NCBI GenBank assembly: GCA_013361075.1
Contig: JABWAJ010000383.1
Span: 1-5,838 of the forward strand
Direction: 5' to 3'
DNA: 5,838 nucleotides
Source of the DNA: Saprospiraceae bacterium
GTDB taxonomy: Bacteria > Bacteroidota > Bacteroidia > Chitinophagales > Saprospiraceae
A model generated the notes under the pieces. It was not told the DNA's origin. It searched no databases and worked only from the letters and a program-made list of their open reading frames with translations. A program made the translations under genes and the position numbers. Positions 1-5,838 of this stretch are shown here, piece by piece. Within the stretch, counting starts at the first letter, position 1, and every line of letters starts with the position of its first letter.

Positions 1-1896
1 CTGCACGAGCTGGGGCGCGAGGGGTTCATCGCCTGGCTCAAGGCCGAAAATGCCATCCAGTACACAGATACAACTTTGCGGGATGCCCATCAAAGTTTAT
101 TGGCTACCCGAATGCGTACCTTCGACATGGTGGGGTTTACAGAAAGTTTTGCGCGCCACCACGGTGCAGAAGTGTTCAGTATGGAAGTTTGGGGCGGTGC
201 CACTTTCGATGTATCGCTGCGCTTTTTGAAAGAAGACCCCTGGGAGCGCCTGCAGTTGTTGCGGCAAGCTGCACCCAATATCCTGTTTCAGATGTTGCTG
301 CGCGGTTCCAACGCGGTCGGTTATACGGCCTATCCGGATAATCTGATTGAAAAATTCATCGAAGAAGCAGCAAAAACGGGTATAGACCTGTTCCGGATAT
401 TTGATTCTCTCAATTGGGTGGAAAGCATGGTGACCAGCATCCGCGCCGTCCGCGAACGTACCGACAGCCTCGCCGAAGCCTGCCTGTGTTATACCGGTGA
501 TGTGCTGCACCCCCGCCATGGCAAATATGGCATTGACTATTATTTAGACATGGCCCGACGGCTGGAAGACGCCGGTGCGCACCTGATTGCCATCAAAGAT
601 ATGGCCGGGTTGCTGAAACCCTTAGCTGCCGAAATGCTCATCGGTCGCCTCCGGGAAACGGTCAGCCTGCCCATCCATCTGCATACCCACGACACGAGTT
701 CTATTCAGGCTGCCACTTACCTCAAAGCAGTAGATGCGGGTGTTGATGTAATTGACGTGGCTTTGGGTGCTTTGTCGGGCCTGACCTCTCAACCGAACTT
801 CAATAGTGTGGCCGCCATGTTTGAGGGACACCCACGCGAGCAAAAAATCAACCTCCCGTCCCTGAATGCGTTCAGCAACTACTGGGAAACAGTGCGCAAT
901 TATTATTACCCGTTCGAAACGGAACTGCGCGCCGGTACGGCTGAAGTGTACGACCACGAAATTCCGGGAGGGCAATACTCCAATTTGCGACCACAGGCCC
1001 GCTCTTTGGGCCTCGAGGATCAATTCGATCTGGTGAAACAAAACTTCCGCATCGCCAATGAGTTGTTCGGCGATATTGTTAAAGTCACCCCTTCCTCAAA
1101 AGTGGTGGGCGATATGGCGCTGTTCATGACCGCCAACGCATTGACCAAAGCGGACGTGCTTGATCCAAACGGCGCGCTGGCGTTTCCTGACAGTGTGAAA
1201 GCCTTGATGCGCGGAGACCTCGGCCAAACACCCGGCGGTTTTCCTCCGGAGATTCAAGCCTTGATTTTGAAAGGAGAAAAACCGTATACCGAAAGCCCGA
1301 ATGCCCACTTAGCGCCCGTAGATTTTGAGGCGGAACTTGCCGCTTTCAAACAGGAGTTTGGCGAAAAACTCGGGGTGACCGACTGGCTCAGCTACCGGCT
1401 TTACCCCAAAGTATATCAGGATTACCATGCTTTCCAGAAGACTTACGGCGAAGTGCGCGCCCTGCCCACGCCGGCTTTTTTTTATGGCTTAAAGCCAAAT
1501 GAAGAAATCATGGTGACCATTGGCAGGGGGAAAAGCATCCTGATCAAATACCTGAACATGACCGAACCGGACGAGTTGGGCAATCGCTTGGTTTTCTTTA
1601 GTTTAAATGGCCAAACCCGTTCCGTGCAACTGCGCGACATCCACTTGCATGTCGAGGTGGTGGCCCATCGAAAAGCAGATGCTCCCAATGAGGTCGGCGC
1701 GCCGCTCCAGGGCAACCTGAGCAAAATATTTGTCAAAGAAGGCGATGTCGTGGAGGTGAATGCGCCGCTTTTTGTGATTGAAGCCATGAAAATGGAAAGC
1801 ACAATTACTGCCCCGGTGGCGGGCAAAGTGAAAAAAATCCATTTGCGAGAAAAAACGCTGGTGGATCAGCAGGATTTGGTGGTGGAAATGGGGTAA
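1..1896 (+). CDS. pyc: Pyruvate carboxylase, C-terminal 631 residues (5' end outside window)
   Basis: The reading frame is open from the first base, so this is the 3' part of a longer gene; the TTG at 76 lies inside a conserved motif and is not the start. Pyruvate carboxylase makes oxaloacetate from pyruvate, bicarbonate and ATP, feeding the TCA cycle and gluconeogenesis in the cytoplasm. Numbering from the window start, the carboxyltransferase domain covers roughly residues 20-300. It shows RDAHQS with metal-ligand Asp28, IKDMAG with Lys199 (the carbamylated ligand in the family), HTHDT with His228 and His230, and VTPSSK with the conserved Thr363. The spacing of these residues agrees with characterised enzymes. 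A linker domain follows. The C-terminal biotinyl domain (about 560-631) carries EAMKME, with biotin-accepting Lys597 34 residues from the end. The missing half should hold the biotin carboxylase domain (about 500 residues). No frameshift is seen. Oxaloacetate decarboxylase is less likely, because the RDAHQSLLATRMRT and FSMEVWGGATFD motifs fit pyruvate carboxylase. Confidence 0.96.
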   Translation: MHELGREGFIAWLKAENAIQYTDTTLRDAHQSLLATRMRTFDMVGFTESFARHHGAEVFSMEVWGGATFDVSLRFLKEDPWERLQLLRQAAPNILFQMLLRGSNAVGYTAYPDNLIEKFIEEAAKTGIDLFRIFDSLNWVESMVTSIRAVRERTDSLAEACLCYTGDVLHPRHGKYGIDYYLDMARRLEDAGAHLIAIKDMAGLLKPLAAEMLIGRLRETVSLPIHLHTHDTSSIQAATYLKAVDAGVDVIDVALGALSGLTSQPNFNSVAAMFEGHPREQKINLPSLNAFSNYWETVRNYYYPFETELRAGTAEVYDHEIPGGQYSNLRPQARSLGLEDQFDLVKQNFRIANELFGDIVKVTPSSKVVGDMALFMTANALTKADVLDPNGALAFPDSVKALMRGDLGQTPGGFPPEIQALILKGEKPYTESPNAHLAPVDFEAELAAFKQEFGEKLGVTDWLSYRLYPKVYQDYHAFQKTYGEVRALPTPAFFYGLKPNEEIMVTIGRGKSILIKYLNMTEPDELGNRLVFFSLNGQTRSVQLRDIHLHVEVVAHRKADAPNEVGAPLQGNLSKIFVKEGDVVEVNAPLFVIEAMKMESTITAPVAGKVKKIHLREKTLVDQQDLVVEMG

Positions 1897-1969
1897 CAGG
1901 CAAATTTCAAAACAGGTATTTTTACGGATAGGATTGCCAATAAAGCAATTGTAATTTTGCGATCGCTTG

Positions 1970-2009
1970 CACGCTCATTGCCCAACAGAAATGAGCGCGT
2001 TTTCTTCTC
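1970..2009 (+). terminator. Probable intrinsic terminator after pyruvate carboxylase
   Basis: CGCTCATT (1972-1979) pairs perfectly with AATGAGCG (1990-1997) across a 10-base loop. A C/G step and then a T-rich stretch, GTTTTCTTCT, follow. It lies about 75 bases after the carboxylase stop codon and before the next operon, where a terminator would be expected. The stem is only 8 bp with about half G/C pairs and the tail is interrupted by C, so strength is uncertain. Confidence 0.55.
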
Positions 2010-2060
2010 AATCACAGGTTTTTCCTGAAACACTATTTCAAACGCACCAGGTTTAATATA

Positions 2061-2085
2061 CCTAACTATTGGCCCAATAGTTAGG
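2061..2085. promoter_or_regulatory. Perfect 25-base palindrome upstream of the CTQ oxidase operon
   Basis: The arm CCTAACTATTGG (2061-2072) is followed by a single C (2073) and its exact reverse complement CCAATAGTTAGG (2074-2085). All 12 positions match, and the flanking bases do not extend the symmetry. It ends 48 bases before the start codon of the heme lipoprotein gene. This fits either an operator for a dimeric regulator or a hairpin (11-bp stem, 3-base loop) in the 5' leader. No T-run follows, so it does not look like an ordinary terminator. A TAATAT hexamer at 2053-2058 lies just before it and could be a -10-like element, but no convincing -35 or Bacteroidota -33/-7 pair was found. Confidence 0.6.
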
Positions 2086-2133
2086 CTATGCGATATTTAA
2101 CTAAACCCTATTTACATTACTTAAATTAAAATC

Positions 2134-3435
2134 ATGAGCCGAATTCTGCATTATTATTTCTTCGCCATGGTGATTCTGTGTGCAGCTGCCTGCTTCGAAA
2201 CCGTTAAACCGCCTCCGATTCTTATTGTCAAGCCAACTGATGGCAACTGCGTGGCACCTGCGGCCTGGTTTAGCGGCAAAGTGCCAACACCCAATCCGGC
2301 AGCTTTCCCACAGGACAGCGCGACCAATTGCGATTTCCACTTAATTTCATGGCAATATTTTCTCTGGCTTACCGAAGAAGTAAACGGGAAACTCCGTTTT
2401 GAAACCTTCTATTCCGACGAAGCCATTCACCCTGAAACCAAAGACGATACCACTCACGTGCTGGATATTGTCGAACAGGCTTTATCTAAAGGAATTTTGA
2501 TTGACCAAAACGGAAGAGCGGTATACAGCAATATTCTGATCAATGATGTTTATCGCGATTTTGTCTTAAACAACAAATTATACGATCCGGAGGTGCTCCT
2601 GAATTTTGATTCCGCAACCAACTTCCCGGTAGGTTCCATGTCGCTCAAAGCCAACTGGAAAATCGTGCAGCCTGGCGAAGATGTGAGTAAACTCTACACA
2701 ACCAAAGCAGATATTGAATTGCTTACGATGGTAAATGGCCAACCCCGGATTCCTGAAACTCCAAAAATACAGGAGGATGTTGAAGTTGCTTTGGTAGCAC
2801 TGCACATTGCCATTGTGGTGGAAGGACACCCGGAATTTGTATGGGCAACTTTTGAATTTGACGACAATGCCCCCGATTTCAAACCTGTACAAGGGATGAA
2901 CGACACCGTTTCTACAAAAGACAAGCTTTTTTACAAAGCCAATACCATAGCGCGGAAAACGAACGCCAACAATGCCGGGGTTCTTTCTTTTGTGGACGAA
3001 AGCAAACAAATTTTGACGCCTGTTACGCAAGTTGCCCGCCAATATGCTAACGGAGGCGGCAGTTCCACCAACCAGGGTAATATTGAAATGTTGAATGCCA
3101 GCGTAAAAGGACAATTGCCCGCCAATTCGCGCTGGAGGAATTATTTTGAGGTAGGTGCCATTTGGTTCAACACCGAAAAAGGGGTCTTAAAGCCTAACTG
3201 GAGCCCCAATATTGACTCCAGCATGGTAACCGGTTCTTTATTGCTTTCCAATGCAACCATCGAAACCTTTACCCAAAAAGTGCAATCCCAGAATGAATGT
3301 TTTAGTTGTCACAACACAATGCCGCTGACCAACGTGCCTCTAGGCAAGCCTATTCTTCCGGGTAAAAATTTGATTACCAGCCACATATTGGTGAAAAATT
3401 ATCAGGCTGGCGGCGAAGTGAAACGTTCCAATTAA
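2134..3435 (+). CDS. Predicted lipoprotein with one C-terminal c-type heme motif, first gene of the CTQ oxidase operon
   Basis: The 433-residue product starts at ATG 2134 after an A-rich leader without a Shine-Dalgarno sequence. Residues 4-19 form a hydrophobic signal segment ending in AAA before Cys20, a plausible though not ideal lipobox (Ala rather than Leu at -3). The protein should therefore be exported and lipid-anchored in the cell envelope. Near the C-terminus, residues 389-393 read CFSCH, a CxxCH covalent heme c site. His417 or a nearby Met could be the distal ligand, but this is a guess. Other conserved-looking segments are WQYFLWL (73-79), HPEFVWATFE (232-241) and NATIETF (373-379). 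From memory, similar blocks occur before CxxCH in a family of poorly characterised bacterial heme proteins; I could not verify this. The next gene begins 22 bases later, so the two are probably co-transcribed. A role as electron acceptor or membrane anchor for the CTQ oxidase is inference. No function is known to me. Confidence 0.85.
   Translation: MSRILHYYFFAMVILCAAACFETVKPPPILIVKPTDGNCVAPAAWFSGKVPTPNPAAFPQDSATNCDFHLISWQYFLWLTEEVNGKLRFETFYSDEAIHPETKDDTTHVLDIVEQALSKGILIDQNGRAVYSNILINDVYRDFVLNNKLYDPEVLLNFDSATNFPVGSMSLKANWKIVQPGEDVSKLYTTKADIELLTMVNGQPRIPETPKIQEDVEVALVALHIAIVVEGHPEFVWATFEFDDNAPDFKPVQGMNDTVSTKDKLFYKANTIARKTNANNAGVLSFVDESKQILTPVTQVARQYANGGGSSTNQGNIEMLNASVKGQLPANSRWRNYFEVGAIWFNTEKGVLKPNWSPNIDSSMVTGSLLLSNATIETFTQKVQSQNECFSCHNTMPLTNVPLGKPILPGKNLITSHILVKNYQAGGEVKRSN
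3298..3312 (+). other. CxxCH heme c attachment motif
   Basis: The codons tgt ttt agt tgt cac encode Cys-Phe-Ser-Cys-His (residues 389-393 of the lipoprotein). In c-type cytochromes the two Cys form thioether bonds to heme and the His is the proximal iron ligand. Attachment requires export to the periplasm, which agrees with the signal peptide. It is the only CxxCH in the protein. Confidence 0.75.
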
Positions 3436-3457
3436 TTCAACTTAAAACACCTGAATC

Positions 3458-5629
3458 ATGTCAGATACAAGCTTGAGAATACACCCGGCCATTGCCATAG
3501 CGCGGGTGGGAAACAGCACCGAATATTATCTGGGGCCGGAAACCATGGCAGCTTCGCCCCAGGAAGGTACTGCGCTCACCGGAGGATTGCCCATCAAACC
3601 CGGCACCGAGGCAACAACCATTACCAGTGCTGACCTGCGCGATGCCCAGGGACGGCTCAAAAGACAAGCTGCCCGTTTTAAAATTTACCAATACCCGACT
3701 GAAGGAGGTGCCAGCAGTTACCCAACCCCCGGCGGACAGGAAGTCTTGATCGGCTCAGTAGTGGATAATAAAAAGGTCACCGACATCATCTGGACTACCC
3801 ACCTCGCCAATAAAAAAGCGAATTGCTGGGAAATGGATGAAGATGCTAATTTGGGCATTGATCTCTATAAACCCCACGAGGTCACCTATATGGGGCAAAC
3901 TTTTGAAGTAAGTACGCCCCCACTGAGAAACCCTGATTTTGACAGCACTACGCCTCAAAACCCTTACCAAGTGAACCCTGCCGATGCTACCCGGCTTTCA
4001 AAATTAGTGATAGATGCGGGCCCCAGGGCCATATTGGCAAGCCAGGGGAATACGCCGGTGAAATTTGACAGCACAACAGGAGCAAGTTATTATGATGCAG
4101 CGACAGGGGCAATCGCCCAGGCACCTGATTATCCTATCCAATTTCCGGCCAGTAAGGGCACCCCTGCTGATGGTAGCGCTCCAATTGAATATTTGGGCGA
4201 AATCCTTACCGAACCCAACGGCCGGTTGCTCGTGCTGGGTGGTCATGGCCTGGCTTGTGGGTTCAACAATCAGGGAGATTTTGATCCCAGCCAAAAACTA
4301 TGTACAGATGTTGACAACAACAACTGGCTGGATGATGCTTCAGACGGCCCTGTAACGGCGGTTTTGGTTTTTGAAGACGGATCAAAAAGAGCCATAGAAG
4401 GCAGCGCCTGGGTAGCCGTTACAGATCCGGCCTACGCCCCTCAAACGCTGAATGTGGTTAAGTTGTGGGATGATGTGTACAATACCTGGCTCGAAAACTT
4501 TAACCTCCAGCCCCATATTTTTAGCAATGGAGCTTATAACCCCAATTATAAACCCTATTTTCAGGACGATGTTTTCCCCACCCTGAATGCTGCACACATG
4601 CAAATGTGGAACACAAACCTGCCGGAGCAAGCCATTGCTGCGCACCAGCGAATCCGCGCACTAACCGAACAAAAGCCGCCCTTCAACATCATGGCGTTCA
4701 TCAGAAACCCGGATGGCAGCCAAAATGACAAAGGGGCTCCTTTAATGCCGCTTTCTTTGGGCGATGCCAATCAGGCATTTTTAACCGTTTCCAGGCAGCA
4801 ATATTTCTTTATGGAACAGTGGAGTAAAGGCCTGAGCGTCGGCGCTGAGCCGATTCCGCTGGGGCCGGGAGAACAATTAGACAAAACCATTCTGGTAAAC
4901 TGTCTGGGTGGCCGTTTCAGTCCCGGCATTGACCTCACCTTTATCGTTCGGGATACGAATCTTTACAACAAAGACTGGACAAATCCAGCCATTGGTCCTT
5001 TCAGAATCAATGCGGAACCCCTGGATTATTCCAAAGCTTCCAAAGACACTCCGTTTCTGGGTGTTGGCTATATCCCTTTGCGGCCCGATCAGGTTCAGCC
5101 AGGCGACCTCTGCAAGTTCATGGCCATTCCCTGGCATACGGATTACAATTCCTGCGCCACCCATACGCCTTCTCCCAATCCCGGAGGCGAACTTAATGGG
5201 CAGAATGTGTATAGCGGAACGGTAAACACGACCTTGTTCTGGTCATGGCCAGCCCAACGGCCGGTAGCCGTCTATACGTTCGACGATTTGGCGGCCAATA
5301 ACGGTAACCTTCAGGCAACAAGGCAGCGCTATTCTGTAAGAGGAGCAGGTACTGCCGCAGTTGATGGCATGGACAATGGCGATTGCGCACCGCTGAGGTT
5401 CGATCCGGCTGCTGCCAATGTCGGGCGTTTCCAAAATCGAAAGAACATCCTGACAGGATGGATGAAAATCGGCACGGTTATTCAAGGGGCTGCCATCGAA
5501 GGCTTCCCCGAAGAATTTGACAAAGATTATTACCTCGAAGTGGCAAGTTTGTTTGATCAGGACGAAAGCAATTTGGTTGTTTTCTGGCCCAATGTGGTGG
5601 ATGATGAAGTGTATCCTCCCAAAAATTAA
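3458..5629 (+). CDS. lodA: LodA/GoxA-family CTQ-dependent amine/amino-acid oxidase
   Basis: The 723-residue product matches the length of Marinomonas LodA (about 726). The N-terminus, RIHPAIAIARVGNS (7-20), is the family signature. Further family-like blocks are GRLLVLGGHG (255-264), WLDDASDGPVTAVL (290-303), VVKLWDDVY (333-341), FLTVSRQQYFFMEQW (441-455), NCLGGRFSPGID (481-492), MAIPWHTDYNSC (555-566) and FWSWPAQRP (594-602). Known members oxidatively deaminate lysine (LodA) or glycine (GoxA), releasing ammonia and H2O2; the product can act as an antibacterial. Their CTQ cofactor is a modified Trp crosslinked to Cys. Here Cys566 is the best candidate Cys: Asp562 lies four residues before it, the same spacing as LodA Asp512/Cys516. 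Trp595 or Trp597 would be the partner. There is no signal peptide, in line with other family members. The gene starts 22 bases after the heme lipoprotein gene and is followed within 10 bases by a LodB-like gene. The symbol denotes the family; the substrate is unknown. Confidence 0.92.
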   Translation: MSDTSLRIHPAIAIARVGNSTEYYLGPETMAASPQEGTALTGGLPIKPGTEATTITSADLRDAQGRLKRQAARFKIYQYPTEGGASSYPTPGGQEVLIGSVVDNKKVTDIIWTTHLANKKANCWEMDEDANLGIDLYKPHEVTYMGQTFEVSTPPLRNPDFDSTTPQNPYQVNPADATRLSKLVIDAGPRAILASQGNTPVKFDSTTGASYYDAATGAIAQAPDYPIQFPASKGTPADGSAPIEYLGEILTEPNGRLLVLGGHGLACGFNNQGDFDPSQKLCTDVDNNNWLDDASDGPVTAVLVFEDGSKRAIEGSAWVAVTDPAYAPQTLNVVKLWDDVYNTWLENFNLQPHIFSNGAYNPNYKPYFQDDVFPTLNAAHMQMWNTNLPEQAIAAHQRIRALTEQKPPFNIMAFIRNPDGSQNDKGAPLMPLSLGDANQAFLTVSRQQYFFMEQWSKGLSVGAEPIPLGPGEQLDKTILVNCLGGRFSPGIDLTFIVRDTNLYNKDWTNPAIGPFRINAEPLDYSKASKDTPFLGVGYIPLRPDQVQPGDLCKFMAIPWHTDYNSCATHTPSPNPGGELNGQNVYSGTVNTTLFWSWPAQRPVAVYTFDDLAANNGNLQATRQRYSVRGAGTAAVDGMDNGDCAPLRFDPAAANVGRFQNRKNILTGWMKIGTVIQGAAIEGFPEEFDKDYYLEVASLFDQDESNLVVFWPNVVDDEVYPPKN

Positions 5630-5637
5630 GCTTGATT

Positions 5638-5838
5638 TTGGATAATCAATACCGCATAGCAATCATTGGCGCAGGCCCCGCAGGGTGTTCCTGCGCCATT
5701 GCTTTGCTGAATGCCGGCTTCAAAAACATTGTCCTTATTGATGCGTCTAAATCGGGCAAATTTCATATTGGGGAAAGCATTCCACCCGATATGAACCCCT
5801 TAATGAGGGAATTGGGCATTTACAGTGCTTTTTTTGCC
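5638..5838 (+). CDS. lodB: LodB-like FAD-dependent oxidoreductase, N-terminal 67 residues (3' end outside window)
   Basis: The frame runs open to the window end. Its N-terminus has a dinucleotide-binding Rossmann motif, IIGAGPAGC (Gly11, Gly13, Gly16), an acidic residue at the end of the second strand (Asp35, in VLIDAS) and HIGESIPP (43-50). The GES block is typical of the flavin-dependent halogenase-like group to which LodB belongs. In Marinomonas, LodB is needed to form the CTQ cofactor of LodA and acts on the precursor in the cytoplasm. The adjacent lodA-like gene makes the same role here very likely. There is no ATG near the expected start. In-frame stops at 5602-5607 limit the choice to TTG 5638, used here, or TTG 5632. 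Either leaves only 2-8 bases after the lodA stop, suggesting translational coupling. With only 67 residues visible, another member of the same flavoprotein superfamily cannot be excluded on sequence alone. Confidence 0.82.
   Translation, partial: MDNQYRIAIIGAGPAGCSCAIALLNAGFKNIVLIDASKSGKFHIGESIPPDMNPLMRELGIYSAFFA

Noticed and set aside
1476..1483. Run of eight T inside the pyruvate carboxylase gene, followed by GGCTTAAAGCC
   Set aside because: The frame is intact and the encoded AFFYGLKP is plausible for the family; there is no sign of a frameshift or slippage site in use.
1952..1959. TAATTTTG, an exact match to the Bacteroidota -7 element TAnnTTTG
   Set aside because: There is no well-spaced -33 TTTG (only a TTG 15 bases upstream). 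It lies before the putative terminator at 1970-2009, so it would be a poor promoter for the downstream operon.
2015..2027. Small hairpin CAGG-TTTTT-CCTG
   Set aside because: It has only four base pairs and no T-run after it; such motifs are expected by chance.
2578..3114. 178-codon open frame on the - strand
   Set aside because: It is fully antisense to the heme lipoprotein gene, which has a signal peptide and heme motif. The antisense product shows no recognisable domain.
4065..4355. 96-codon + strand open frame within the lodA-like gene (also 4908-5225)
   Set aside because: Both lie in an alternative frame of a strongly recognised gene and show no family features of their own.
5243..5662. 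139-codon - strand open frame spanning the lodA-lodB junction
   Set aside because: It is antisense to two recognised genes, including the conserved Rossmann start of the LodB-like protein, and its product resembles nothing I know.

Overview
The window looks like part of a Bacteroidota chromosome, perhaps a Saprospira- or Cytophaga-like lineage. The reasons are indirect. Start codons lack clear Shine-Dalgarno sequences and follow A-rich leaders. GC content looks moderate. One product is a lipoprotein with a c-type heme motif. The taxonomic call is an inference from style, not from a marker gene. All coding features are on the + strand.

Left part (1-1896): the C-terminal half of a biotin-dependent pyruvate carboxylase. 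It holds the carboxyltransferase domain, the linker domain and the biotinyl domain, and its biotin carboxylase half lies upstream of the window. This is ordinary central metabolism. A 237-base gap follows (1897-2133). It contains a hairpin with a T-rich tail, probably the terminator of the carboxylase gene, and a perfect 25-base palindrome 48 bases before the next start codon.

Right part (2134-5838): three closely spaced genes that read as an operon. The first encodes an exported, probably lipid-anchored protein with one C-terminal CxxCH heme motif. The second is a full-length member of the LodA/GoxA family, oxidases that carry a cysteine tryptophylquinone (CTQ) cofactor built from their own Cys and Trp side chains. 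The third, cut by the window end, is a flavoprotein of the LodB type, the partner that makes the CTQ in known systems. The lodA-lodB pairing is established for this family.

The less expected element is the heme-c lipoprotein placed first in the operon. It suggests that electrons from the CTQ enzyme might pass to a cytochrome rather than only to oxygen, or that the lipoprotein positions the oxidase at the envelope. The amine or amino-acid substrate cannot be read from the sequence.
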